A stretch of 64,000 nt of DNA, from the NCBI RefSeq assembly GCF_003993775.1, contig NZ_RJRZ01000005.1, forward strand, positions 166,637-230,636. Reading direction: 5' to 3'. Origin of the DNA: Frigidibacter oleivorans. Its GTDB lineage: Bacteria; Pseudomonadota; Alphaproteobacteria; Rhodobacterales; Rhodobacteraceae. A program made the position numbers and the translations under genes. Numbering within the stretch: the first letter of the stretch is position 1; every line of letters begins with the position of its first letter. Below, one piece after another: positions 25,056-32,957 of this stretch. The notes beneath the pieces were generated by a model. That model made no database searches, was not told where the DNA came from, and saw only the letters and a program-made list of their open reading frames with translations.

Positions 25056-26014
25056 GCCGCAGCCCTCCCTGCCGTCGAAGTTTGCCGATCAACATCGGTG
25101 CTGTCGTCGGGCAGATGAGCCAGCAGCCAATCGGCCGCCTTGCTGGCCTGCGAGGCTGCACGCACGATGGCGCGAGAATCTTCGCGCATCACCTCCAGCC
25201 AGGAGCCGATATAATCGGCGTGGCGCACGGTCGGCATGATCCCGAGCGAGGCGCAACAAAACGCGCTCGAAATCTCGGCGATCAGTTCCTCGAAGGCATA
25301 TTTTTTCGTGCCGAAACCGCCCGAGAAATCCCGCCCCAACCGTGAGGCATGTCCTGTCGCGTGCCCCATCTCGTGCAGGGCGGTCCGGTGCCAGTTGATC
25401 GGCTCGAAATAGGCCTGCGGAGGTGGCACCTGAACATGATCGAGCGCGGGGACATAGAAGGCGCGGTTGCCGCCGATCCGGAAGTCGATACCAGTCGCGG
25501 CGATCAGTTCCTCGACCCGCGGCTCGATCAGCCCGGGCGGCGGTGGCGGTGCCTCGACGGCGATGTCGTCGGGTAAACCCTCGCATTGCGCCGCGTTGAA
25601 CACGGTAAAGCGCTTCAGGAACGGGATGCTGTTGGCGTCTTCCCCGGCCTCCCGGGCGCGGCGCTTCTCGTCTTCAGGCGTGAAACGATCAGCATAGACG
25701 ACGGTCGTGCCCCGCTCGCCCTTGCGGACATTGCCTCCGAGTGACAGCGCCTGGCGGAAGGTCAGCCAGTGCTGCGTTGGATAGCCCTGCTGGATGACCG
25801 CGCCCCAGAGGATCAGGACATTGATCCCGGAATATTGCCGACCCGTGCTGGCGTTGCGCGGCATGGCGAGCGGCGCCTGCACCGCCGCCGTCCCCCAGGG
25901 CTGGACCCAGGGCAGCCGGCCGTCCTCCAGCTCGGCGATGATCTTGTCGGTGATGTCGTCATAAAAGTTGGTGCGCGGGCCGCTTTTGCGGGCCGCGTGA
26001 TGCTCACTAGTCAT
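25052..26014 (-). CDS. ardC: ArdC-like antirestriction protein (ssDNA-binding domain plus zincin)
   Basis: This encodes 320 aa. The N-terminal ArdC domain (about 15-140) includes FYDDITDKIIAELEDG and PRNASTGRQYSGINVLILW, a single-stranded DNA-binding region. The C-terminal zinc-metallopeptidase-like part has HEMGHATGH near 215, the HExxH motif, and a downstream FEELIAEI helix with the third ligand. Plasmid ArdC proteins protect incoming single-stranded DNA and modulate type I and II restriction. It starts the DUF2958-RadC-ParB direction of the block and is preceded by a shared leader hairpin. Its presence suggests the block moves by conjugation, although no transfer genes are in view. Confidence 0.92.
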   Translation of the reverse strand: MTSEHHAARKSGPRTNFYDDITDKIIAELEDGRLPWVQPWGTAAVQAPLAMPRNASTGRQYSGINVLILWGAVIQQGYPTQHWLTFRQALSLGGNVRKGERGTTVVYADRFTPEDEKRRAREAGEDANSIPFLKRFTVFNAAQCEGLPDDIAVEAPPPPPGLIEPRVEELIAATGIDFRIGGNRAFYVPALDHVQVPPPQAYFEPINWHRTALHEMGHATGHASRLGRDFSGGFGTKKYAFEELIAEISSAFCCASLGIMPTVRHADYIGSWLEVMREDSRAIVRAASQASKAADWLLAHLPDDSTDVDRQTSTAGRAAA

Positions 26015-26029
26015 CGGGATGATCTCCGC

Positions 26030-26073
26030 GACGGGCGCCGGAGGCCTCTCCTCCAGCCCTCAACCCGTCACGG
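26030..26073 (-). promoter_or_regulatory. Shared leader hairpin, copy upstream of ardC
   Basis: On the minus strand: CGTGACGGGTTGAGGG, a CTGGAGGAGAGG loop region, then CCGGCGCCCGTCG. The outer GACGGG/CCCGTC stem is conserved while the inner stem and loop vary relative to the copies near 20.4 and 24.0 kb. It lies 16 nt upstream of the ATG. Confidence 0.6.
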
Positions 26074-26115
26074 AAAAACCCGCCCGCACTTTCACTCTCA
26101 GGGGGCGTTGCGGGG

Positions 26116-26133
26116 CAGGCTGTGCAGAAACTC
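26116..26133. repeat. Left 18-bp inverted repeat of the metal-resistance cassette
   Basis: The sequence CAGGCTGTGCAGAAACTC lies between the ardC leader and chrA. It is an exact inverted match to 34437-34454. Confidence 0.8.
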
Positions 26134-26249
26134 GCTCTGATGTCGCTGGGCTTGGATCTCGCCCGCTAGCGGTGGCGCGGCGCGACTCGATTCAGCTTCG
26201 TGCTAACTCGGGTTTGACAGAGTGAGCCCGATAGTTTTTCGAAACCGCC

Positions 26250-27449
26250 TTACGTCACCAAGCCAAGGGCAACTCCGCCCACGGCCGCCAACAATACGAC
26301 AACCCATGGCGGAGCTTTCCAGGCGATCAGCGCCACGAAACAAATCAAGGCCAGGGCGAAGTCCGGCATGCTGCCGATCGCGCTGGTGAAGACCGGCGTA
26401 TAGAGGGCCGCTCCGAGAATGCCGACGACCGCAGCATTGGCGCCCTGCATGGCCGACTGCGCCCATGTCGTGCGGCGCAACTGATCCCAGAAGGGCAGCG
26501 CCCCGATCAGGATCAGGAAGCCCGGCAGGAAAAGTGCGGCAAGAGCGATTGCGGCACCGGCTACGCCGTTCGGCTGCGGTCCCATGACCGCCCCGAGCCA
26601 GGCCGCGAAGGTGAACAGTGGCCCCGGCACTGCCTGCGCCGCGCCATAGCCCGCGAGAAAGGCGTCATCCGACACCCATCCCGGCGTGACGGTTTCGGCC
26701 TGCAAAAGCGGCAGCACCACATGCCCGCCGCCGAAAACCAACGAGCCGGCGCGGTAGAAGCTATCGGCCAGCGCCCATCCCTGCGCCTGTCCGGCGAGGA
26801 GCGGGAGACCGATCAGCAAGGCAGCGAACAGCGCAAAGGCCGTCAGTCCGGCTGTCCGTGAAACCGGGACCGGCAGATGGTCGCCGACCGCGACCTGTCC
26901 CTTGCTGAGAACCAGCCCGGCGATTGCGCCAAGTAGTATGGCGGCCATCATTCCAATGGCGCCCGGCGCCCAGGCAAGCAGAAGCACGGCGACGACCGCG
27001 ATCGTAGCGCGCTCCTTATCGGGGCAGAGGTTTTTCGCCATGCCCCACACAGCTTGCGCCACAATGGCGACGGCCACGATCTTCAGACCATGCAGGACAC
27101 CGAGCGCAAGCGGGCTTTCCAGCCGCGTAGCCGTCATGGCGAGCGCGAGAAGGACCAGAGCCGATGGCAGCGTGAAGGCGAGGAAAGCGGCAAGCGCGCC
27201 GAGCCATCCCGCTCGCGTCAAACCAAGCGCAAAGCCAACCTGGCTTGAGGCCGGACCGGGCAGGAACTGGCATAGCGCCACCAGATCGGCATAGGCGCTT
27301 TCGCTCAGCCATTTTCGCCGCGTCACCAGCTCGTCCCGGAAATAGCCCAGATGCGCGATCGGTCCACCGAATGAGGTGAGTCCCAGCTTCAGGAACGCGC
27401 TGAATACTTCGGAGACGCTTCCTTGCGACTGTTGCGGGCTATCATCCAT
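26250..27449 (-). CDS. chrA: Chromate efflux transporter ChrA
   Basis: This encodes 399 aa, the long (two-domain) ChrA type. Both homologous halves carry the family signatures: FLKLGLTSFGGPIAHLG with LCQFLPGPASSQVGFALG in the first, and SLVFGGGHVVLPLL with GYGAAQAVPGPLFTFAAWLG in the second. About ten hydrophobic segments place it in the inner membrane, where it exports chromate. No chrB regulator is adjacent. It is the first gene of the resistance cassette, tail to tail with nothing on the ars side, and about 65 nt separate it from arsH. Confidence 0.94.
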   Translation of the reverse strand: MDDSPQQSQGSVSEVFSAFLKLGLTSFGGPIAHLGYFRDELVTRRKWLSESAYADLVALCQFLPGPASSQVGFALGLTRAGWLGALAAFLAFTLPSALVLLALAMTATRLESPLALGVLHGLKIVAVAIVAQAVWGMAKNLCPDKERATIAVVAVLLLAWAPGAIGMMAAILLGAIAGLVLSKGQVAVGDHLPVPVSRTAGLTAFALFAALLIGLPLLAGQAQGWALADSFYRAGSLVFGGGHVVLPLLQAETVTPGWVSDDAFLAGYGAAQAVPGPLFTFAAWLGAVMGPQPNGVAGAAIALAALFLPGFLILIGALPFWDQLRRTTWAQSAMQGANAAVVGILGAALYTPVFTSAIGSMPDFALALICFVALIAWKAPPWVVVLLAAVGGVALGLVT

Positions 27450-27515
27450 TCATGAGACCTTGTTGGTTTGGGCATTCTTGCGAGCGATGACGTGTGATCG
27501 GCGCGGAATTGATTC

Positions 27516-28232
27516 TCAGGTTGCAGCCGTCAGATTGACCCGCTGCATGAGGGCCTCGCCGCTCTCCTTGCGTTCGGAATAGCGGTCGGTGAGGTAGGTA
27601 GAGACGTTGCGTGTCAGCAACGTGAACTTCACCAGTTCCTCCATCACATCGACCACTCGATCATAATATGACGATGGTCTCATCCGGCCAGCTTCATCGA
27701 ACTCCTGAAAGGCTTTGGCCACGGAGGACTGATTGGGGATCGTGACCATCCGCATCCAGCGGCCGAGCACACGCATCTGGTTGACGGCATTGAAGCTCTG
27801 CGAGCCGCCGGAGACCTGCATGACGGCGAGTGTCCGGCCCTGCGTCGGCCTTACCGCGCCGACCGAGAGGGGAATCCAGTCGATCTGCGCCTTCATGACC
27901 GCGCTCACCGCGCCATGCCGTTCGGGGCTGGTCCAGACCTGACCTTCCGACCAGAGCGAGAGTTCACGCAGTTCCTGAACCTTGGGATGTTTGATGTCAG
28001 CCCCATCGGGCAGCGGAAGGCCGTGCGGATCGAAAATGCGTGTTTCCGCCCCGAAATGTTTCAGCAGACGCTCGGCTTCGAATGTCAGGAAGCGACTGTA
28101 AGATCGCTCCCGGAGCGAGCCGTAAAGCAGCAGGATACGCGGTGGATGGGTCGAGGGCGTTGCTGCGCGCAGCCGGTCAATGCCGGGAATATCAGCGCAA
28201 CCGGCATCAAGATTGGGAAGCTCGTCCGGCAT
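27516..28232 (-). CDS. arsH: Arsenical resistance protein ArsH (NADPH flavin oxidoreductase)
   Basis: This encodes 238 aa. The flavodoxin-like core includes [17 protein letters not shown] (FMN phosphate loop, about 32-48) and the conserved segments [21 protein letters not shown] and [19 protein letters not shown], each shortened here by a turn. ArsH oxidises trivalent methyl- and aromatic arsenicals and can reduce other substrates with NADPH. Length and motifs are intact. Its start overlaps the acr3 stop (TGATG), so it is translated from the ars operon as the last gene. Confidence 0.93.
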   Translation of the reverse strand: MPDELPNLDAGCADIPGIDRLRAATPSTHPPRILLLYGSLRERSYSRFLTFEAERLLKHFGAETRIFDPHGLPLPDGADIKHPKVQELRELSLWSEGQVWTSPERHGAVSAVMKAQIDWIPLSVGAVRPTQGRTLAVMQVSGGSQSFNAVNQMRVLGRWMRMVTIPNQSSVAKAFQEFDEAGRMRPSSYYDRVVDVMEELVKFTLLTRNVSTYLTDRYSERKESGEALMQRVNLTAAT

Positions 28233-29287
28233 CAGCGATGCGCCTCCGCCAGTCTGGAGACTTTGCCGCCGCGTTCATACCAGCCTTTGGAGCGGTTCAC
28301 GATCCAGACGACCGAGAGCATCACCGGCACCTCGATCAGCACGCCGACAACCGTGGCGAGCGCCGCACCCGAATGAAAGCCGAACAGGCTGATGGCGGCG
28401 GCGACCGCCAGTTCGAAGAAGTTCGATGCGCCGATCAGCGCCGAGGGACCGGCAACGCAATGCTGTTCGCCGGCCAATCGGTTCAGCAGATAGGCAAGGC
28501 CGGAGTTGAAATAGACCTGAATCAGGATCGGCACGGCCAGCAGACCGATGATTGCCGGCTGCGCGATGATCTGCTCGCCCTGAAACCCGAACAGGAGAAC
28601 GAGTGTCGCCAGCAGCGCAACGAGAGACGCCGGACCGAGCTTTGCAAGAAGCCTGTCAAGCGCGGTCTGCCCGCCGCTCGCCAGAAGCCGGCGACGAATG
28701 ATCTGTGCGATGATGACGGGAATGACGATGTAGAGCACGACCGAAAGCACCAGCGTGCCCCATGGCACGGTGATGGCTGACAGGCCCAGCAGCAGGCCGA
28801 CGATGGGCGCGAAGGCAACGACCATGATGGCGTCGTTGAGCGCGACCTGGCTCAACGTGAAATGCGGCTCGCCCTTGGTCAGGTTCGACCAGACGAACAC
28901 CATGGCCGTGCAAGGTGCTGCGGCAAGAATGATGAGGCCGGCAATATAGCTGTCGATCTGGTCCGCCGGCAGATATGGCCGGAACAGCCAGCCGATGAAC
29001 AACCAGCCCAGCAGCGCCATCGAGAAGGGCTTTACGGCCCAGTTGATGAACAGCGTCACGCCGATACCGCGCCAGTGGTGCCCGACCTCGCCCAATGCTG
29101 CGAAGTCGATCTTGAGCAGCATGGGGATGACCATCAGCCAGATCAGCACGGCAACCGGCAGGTTGACGCTGGCGATCTCTGCCGCACCGATGGCGTGGAA
29201 CACACCGGGCAGAAAATGGCCGAGTGCGATACCGACGACAATGCACAGGGCGACCCAGAGGGTCAGGTAGCGTTCGAAGGTAGACAT
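28232..29287 (-). CDS. acr3: Arsenite efflux permease, ACR3 family
   Basis: This encodes 351 aa with ten predicted hydrophobic segments. The ACR3 hallmark [15 protein letters not shown] near residue 125 carries the essential cysteine. It extrudes As(III) using the proton motive force and completes detoxification after arsenate reduction. It is positioned between arsC and arsH in an arsR-arsC-arsC-acr3-arsH order on the minus strand, with a 9-nt gap to the upstream arsC. Intact. Confidence 0.95.
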   Translation of the reverse strand: MSTFERYLTLWVALCIVVGIALGHFLPGVFHAIGAAEIASVNLPVAVLIWLMVIPMLLKIDFAALGEVGHHWRGIGVTLFINWAVKPFSMALLGWLFIGWLFRPYLPADQIDSYIAGLIILAAAPCTAMVFVWSNLTKGEPHFTLSQVALNDAIMVVAFAPIVGLLLGLSAITVPWGTLVLSVVLYIVIPVIIAQIIRRRLLASGGQTALDRLLAKLGPASLVALLATLVLLFGFQGEQIIAQPAIIGLLAVPILIQVYFNSGLAYLLNRLAGEQHCVAGPSALIGASNFFELAVAAAISLFGFHSGAALATVVGVLIEVPVMLSVVWIVNRSKGWYERGGKVSRLAEAHR

Positions 29288-29296
29288 AGGATCCCC

Positions 29297-29722
29297 TCAG
29301 GCCGTTGCGACGCGCCGGCCGTGTTCATCGATCACGCGCTCGCCGTCTTCCTTGACGAACGCGCCGTGCTGCGGCGGCAGGAGGTCGAGCACATCCTCGG
29401 ACGGTCGGCAAAGCCGAACGCCCTTCGGGCTGACGACGATGGGCCGGTTGATCAGGATGGGATGGGCCATCATCGCATCAAGCAACTCCTCGTCGCTCAG
29501 TGCCGTGGTGCCCAGACCAAGCTCTGCATAGGGCGTGCCCTTCTCGCGCAGCAGGGCGCGGACGGGGATACTCATGCGCGCGATGAGCTGGGTGAGCATG
29601 TCCCGAGACGGCGGTGTCTTGAGATACTCGATGACATGTGGCTCGACGCCTGCATTGCGGATCATCGCCAGCGTATTGCGCGAGGTGCCGCAATCGGGAT
29701 TGTGATAGATGATGACGTCCAT
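29297..29722 (-). CDS. arsC: Arsenate reductase, glutaredoxin-coupled ArsC
   Basis: This encodes 141 aa. The thioredoxin-fold active site is YHNPDCGTSRNTL with catalytic Cys11, and the arginines that bind arsenate occur in INRPIVV and LCRPSED (about 90-105). This is the E. coli plasmid R773-like class, which uses glutathione and glutaredoxin. ATG 29722 (MDVIIYHNP) is the natural start; the open frame continues upstream only through the preceding gene. It lies 8 nt after the second, phosphatase-type reductase. Confidence 0.94.
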   Translation of the reverse strand: MDVIIYHNPDCGTSRNTLAMIRNAGVEPHVIEYLKTPPSRDMLTQLIARMSIPVRALLREKGTPYAELGLGTTALSDEELLDAMMAHPILINRPIVVSPKGVRLCRPSEDVLDLLPPQHGAFVKEDGERVIDEHGRRVATA

Positions 29723-29730
29723 GGCCTGCC

Positions 29731-30258
29731 TCACGCTGCACTGTTGCGAGGAGACGAAGCGCCATTGGATTGGCCGATCTCGGTCAGCTTCGTGCGCAGT
29801 GACGCCTTGTCGAGACTGGCCATCGGCAGGGCCGTGAAGGCCGAGATGCGGTTCTTCATGTAGCGGAAGGCCGCAACGAAGGCGGCTTCCTTCTGGATAT
29901 CCGGTCCATCGACGGCCGCCGGATCTTCGATACCCCAATGGGCGGTCATGGGCTGGCCGGGCCAGACCGGGCAGGCTTCGCCAGTGGCGTTGTCGCAGAC
30001 GGTAAAGACGAAATCCATGACAGGCGCGTCGGGGTCGGCGAACTCTTCCCAGCTCTTCGAGCGGAAACCTTCAAAGGGATAGTCGAAGCTCTTCAGGACT
30101 TTCAGCGCGAAGGGATTGACCGTCCCCTTGGGCTGCGACCCAGCAGAGAAGGCGCGAAAACGACCTTCGCCATCCTTGTTTAGGATGCTCTCCGCGAGGA
30201 TCGAGCGCGCCGAGTTGCCGATGCATAGGAACAGAACATTGTAGATGCGGTCAGTCAT
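29731..30258 (-). CDS. Arsenate reductase, low-molecular-weight phosphatase type
   Basis: This encodes 175 aa. The P-loop CIGNSARS (CX5R, Cys12-Arg18) and the second cysteine pair in VCDNATGEACPVWPG (about 88-95) form the relay used by thioredoxin-coupled arsenate reductases. The C-terminal 35 residues extend beyond the core. Having both reductase classes in one operon is common in alphaproteobacteria and lets reduction draw on two electron donors. The start overlaps the arsR stop by 8 nt. Confidence 0.92.
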   Translation of the reverse strand: MTDRIYNVLFLCIGNSARSILAESILNKDGEGRFRAFSAGSQPKGTVNPFALKVLKSFDYPFEGFRSKSWEEFADPDAPVMDFVFTVCDNATGEACPVWPGQPMTAHWGIEDPAAVDGPDIQKEAAFVAAFRYMKNRISAFTALPMASLDKASLRTKLTEIGQSNGASSPRNSAA

Positions 30259-30622
30259 GGGCGGCCTCTTTGGTGGCGAGGGTTTGCGGCGGGCAGCAAG
30301 GGGAAAAGTCGGCGATCAGCGGCGCGCAGATCTCGGGTCGACCGCCGCAGCAATCCTTGACGAGAAAGCTGGCGAGCGCCCGCACGGCGTCGAGCCTTGC
30401 CCGATAGATGATAGACCGACTGTGCCGCTCCGCCTCGATCAGGCCGGCGCGCGTCAGCGTCGCCAGATGTGTGGACATGGTATTGTGGGGGACATCTAAT
30501 TTGCGGGCGACCTCGCCTGCGGGCAACCCATCCGGCTCATGCTCCATCAGGAGACGGAACACGTCGAGGCGGGTCGGTTGCGCGAGCGCGGCGAAAGCGA
30601 GGATGGCGTCATCTGATTCCAT
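30251..30622 (-). CDS. arsR: ArsR-family arsenic-responsive repressor
   Basis: This encodes 123 aa. The winged helix-turn-helix is clear (GEVARKLDVPHNTMSTHLATL, recognition helix about 44-57). Instead of the ELCVCDL metal box, As(III)-binding cysteines lie in the C-terminus: CCGGRPEIC at 91-99 and a further CC pair at 109-110, the arrangement I recall for Acidithiobacillus-type ArsR. The repressor would leave DNA when arsenite binds. A 26-bp palindrome overlaps its own start codon, so the operon is autoregulated. It is the promoter-proximal gene of the ars operon. Confidence 0.93.
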   Translation of the reverse strand: MESDDAILAFAALAQPTRLDVFRLLMEHEPDGLPAGEVARKLDVPHNTMSTHLATLTRAGLIEAERHSRSIIYRARLDAVRALASFLVKDCCGGRPEICAPLIADFSPCCPPQTLATKEAAHD

Positions 30623-30645
30623 ATGTCGAGACTAATCGACATATG
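30620..30645. promoter_or_regulatory. Perfect palindromic operator at the arsR start
   Basis: The arms CATATGTCGA (30620-30629) and TCGACATATG (30636-30645) flank a 6-nt spacer GACTAA. The left arm includes the arsR ATG itself, so bound ArsR would block both transcription and access to the start. Confidence 0.85.
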
Positions 30646-30756
30646 GGCGGGAGTCTAGGTGGCAATGGTCCGTAGTTTCCGCCTCGTCGGGTAAACGTGA
30701 TAATCGCGTGACGGCGGGGGGTCACTGAAGCTCGGCTGCGACAGGCAAGCTGGCTG

Positions 30757-31503
30757 TCACCCGAACAACAGCCTTACCCCTGAGGCAAAAAGGATTACAG
30801 CCAGAATAATGCGCAGCCATAGTTCGGGCAGGTAACGGCTGCCGATGAAGGCCCCGAGCGAGCCGCCAACAGCGACGTCGATCAGCCAGGCCGGTAGCGC
30901 ACTCGGAATCTGATCCCACCAGGCATAGGCTCCGAGCAGCGCGGCCGCCGAGTTCATCAGGTTATAGACGGCGGTTGTCGCGGCAGTCTGGCGTGCTGTT
31001 CCCCAGTTCATCGCGAGGATCACCGGCGCAAGAAATACACCCCCTCCGGTCCCTGTCGTGCCGGATATGAAGCCGATGATCGCACCCGTGGCCAGCGCCG
31101 GTATGAACGGCGGATCGGTTGGCAGGTCCGCAGATACTCCAGATCTACGAAGGGCCGTCCTCGCCATCTGAGCGGCCGACAGGACGAGAACCACCCCAAC
31201 GACCGGGTAATAGATATCCGCTGGTAGCTGGACAGCGCCGCCGAGCAGAGAGAATGGGAAGCCAAGGATCGCAAAAGGCCACACGCTTCGCCATGACAGC
31301 CTTCCAGCCTTCAGGAACATGGCTGTCCCAATTGCCGCCACTAGAAGATTGAGGGCGAGCGCAGTCGTCTTCATCGCTAGCGGCGCAAAGCCGAGCAGCG
31401 CCATGATCGCGATGTAGCCGGATGCCCCGGCCTGACCGACCGACGCATAGATCAGCGCGATGAGGAAGATGGCTACCGCGAGCCAGAGCGCATCCAATTC
31501 CAC
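30757..31503 (-). CDS. TauE/SafE-family membrane transporter
   Basis: This encodes 248 aa with about eight hydrophobic segments. The TauE/SafE family pattern is visible: IYASVGQAGASGYIAIMALLG near residues 18-40 and GAIIGFISGTTGTGGGVFLAPVIL near 135-158, each with its glycine-rich turn. Family members export sulfite or organosulfonates; versions near ars or chr genes may move related anions, but that is inference. It lies upstream of arsR on the same strand, 135 nt away, and is probably a separate transcript inside the cassette. Confidence 0.85.
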   Translation of the reverse strand: MELDALWLAVAIFLIALIYASVGQAGASGYIAIMALLGFAPLAMKTTALALNLLVAAIGTAMFLKAGRLSWRSVWPFAILGFPFSLLGGAVQLPADIYYPVVGVVLVLSAAQMARTALRRSGVSADLPTDPPFIPALATGAIIGFISGTTGTGGGVFLAPVILAMNWGTARQTAATTAVYNLMNSAAALLGAYAWWDQIPSALPAWLIDVAVGGSLGAFIGSRYLPELWLRIILAVILFASGVRLLFG

Positions 31504-31806
31504 CTTGCCTGAACCTCATCATAGTCCGCACCCCGAGCGTGCGACAGCGTGGGCGTTCCCCGAAGCCTCCTTGTCTATCACCAGACTGGTGCGAGCAATA
31601 TGTTCTGAAGCTTGCCACAGTAGAAATCGCCCGTATTGCCAAGCATTTACTGGGGTTATTCGCCCGCCAATGCTATACTCCATTACTTGCTGGACGGGGG
31701 CAAAATGGGACGTTTTATTGAGGGATATGATCGCAGCCAGCCGTTACTGCTGAGGTGGTCCCCATTTCCCGGACAGATTTGCGGCGCTGCTAAGCTTGCC
31801 TGTTGA

Positions 31807-32634
31807 TCATGCTGCCGCCTGAAGGTCAGGGCCTTGATGGGCCTCGACCGGTGTTCTGCCGCCGAGTGCCGAATGCGGGCGCTCGGTGTTGTAGAAGTCG
31901 ATCCACCTGCCGATGCCTGCTCGGGCTTCTGACCCGGTCTCGAAGGCCTGGAGGTAGACGCATTCGTATTTCAGGGACCGCCATAGACGTTCGATCATGA
32001 CATTATCCATCCAGCGCCCCCGACCGTCCATCGAGACCTTCACCGCCGCATCCAGCAAGAGCTGTGTGAACCGGGGGCTGGTGAACTGGCTGCCTTGGTC
32101 CGTATTGAAGATCTCGGGCCGCCCATGCCGGCGGAAAGCTTCCTCCAGCGCCTCGATGCAGAATTCTGTGTCCATTGTGTTCGATAGTCGCCAGGACAGC
32201 ACCCGGCGCGTCGCCCAGTCCATGATCGCGACGAGGTAGAGAAAGCCGCGTCGCATCGGAATGTAGGTGATGTCCGCGCACCAAACATGGTCCGGGCGCT
32301 CGATCACCAGATCCCTGAGCAGATAGGGATACTTGCGGTGCTCCGGATGGGGCACCGTCGTGCGAGGTCGCTGATAGACCGCGCGCAAACCCATCCTCGC
32401 CATCAGCCGTCGGACACGCTTGCGCCCGACGCAGTAGCCTTGGTTGCGCAAGTGCCGCGCCATCTGGCGGCTGCCGTAGAACGGCGTCTCCATGAATTGC
32501 GCATCGATCAGCTTCATGAGCGCGAGGTTCAGCGGGCTTTCTGCCTTGGCCGGACCATACCATGCGGACCGGCTGATCCCGATCAACGCGCATTGCCGCG
32601 TGATCGACAGCACCGGATGCCTCGGCTCGATCAT
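31807..32634 (-). CDS. IS3-family transposase OrfB (DDE integrase domain)
   Basis: This encodes 275 aa from ATG 32634 (MIEPRHPVLS), but it is normally made as part of an OrfAB fusion by -1 frameshifting at 32676-32682. The rve integrase core shows WCADITYIPMRRGFLYLVAI (first Asp), FNTDQGSQFTSPRF (second Asp) and DNVMIERLWRSLKYE (Glu). An HTH_21 region, YGSRQMARHLRNQG, precedes it. The C-terminus YNTERPHSALGGRTPVE is the family standard. It cuts and joins element ends. Confidence 0.94.
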   Translation of the reverse strand: MIEPRHPVLSITRQCALIGISRSAWYGPAKAESPLNLALMKLIDAQFMETPFYGSRQMARHLRNQGYCVGRKRVRRLMARMGLRAVYQRPRTTVPHPEHRKYPYLLRDLVIERPDHVWCADITYIPMRRGFLYLVAIMDWATRRVLSWRLSNTMDTEFCIEALEEAFRRHGRPEIFNTDQGSQFTSPRFTQLLLDAAVKVSMDGRGRWMDNVMIERLWRSLKYECVYLQAFETGSEARAGIGRWIDFYNTERPHSALGGRTPVEAHQGPDLQAAA

Positions 32635-32654
32635 CTCTCGCCTCCGCGACACGC

Positions 32655-32957
32655 TCACCGGCCGGAGGCTTTCGCTAAAAAATCCCGCTCCACCACGAGC
32701 TGACCGATCTTCGCGTGCAGCTTCTCGATCTCGCCCTCCTTCTCGGCCGACTTCGCCTCGGCCTTGCCGGAGAAGATCCCGGACATGCCCTCGAGTGCCT
32801 GGCGCTTCCAAGTGCTGATCAGGGTCTGATGCACGCCATGCTTCGCCACCAGCTCGGCGACCGTCAGATCGCCACGGATGGCCTCAAGGGCCACCTTCGC
32901 CTTGAACTCCGCGCCGTAGTTCTTTCTTTTGCCAGCCACGCTGTTCGTCCTCGTCAT
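32655..32957 (-). CDS. IS3-family OrfA (helix-turn-helix protein)
   Basis: This encodes 100 aa from ATG 32957 (MTRTNSVAGKRKNYG). It has the HTH_Tnp_1 fold (AEFKAKVALEAIRGD, then VAELVAKHGVHQTLISTWKRQ) and a C-terminal leucine-zipper-like segment EKEGEIEKLHAKIGQLVVERDFL, interrupted here by the frame-shift site near its end. OrfA binds the element ends and regulates transposition. It overlaps orfB in the -1 frame. Confidence 0.93.
   Translation of the reverse strand: MTRTNSVAGKRKNYGAEFKAKVALEAIRGDLTVAELVAKHGVHQTLISTWKRQALEGMSGIFSGKAEAKSAEKEGEIEKLHAKIGQLVVERDFLAKASGR
32676..32682 (-). promoter_or_regulatory. Programmed -1 frameshift heptamer in the IS3 element
   Basis: On the minus strand the codons GAT TTT TTA of orfA contain the X-XXY-YYZ heptamer T TTT TTA. 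A -1 slip continues as SESLRPVSVSRRREMIEP into orfB, giving the OrfAB transposase. Confidence 0.8.

Noticed and set aside
30757..31503. Assigning the TauE-like gene as an arsenic or chromate exporter
   Set aside because: Only genomic proximity supports it. The family motif fits sulfite/sulfonate-type transporters, so the call is left general.
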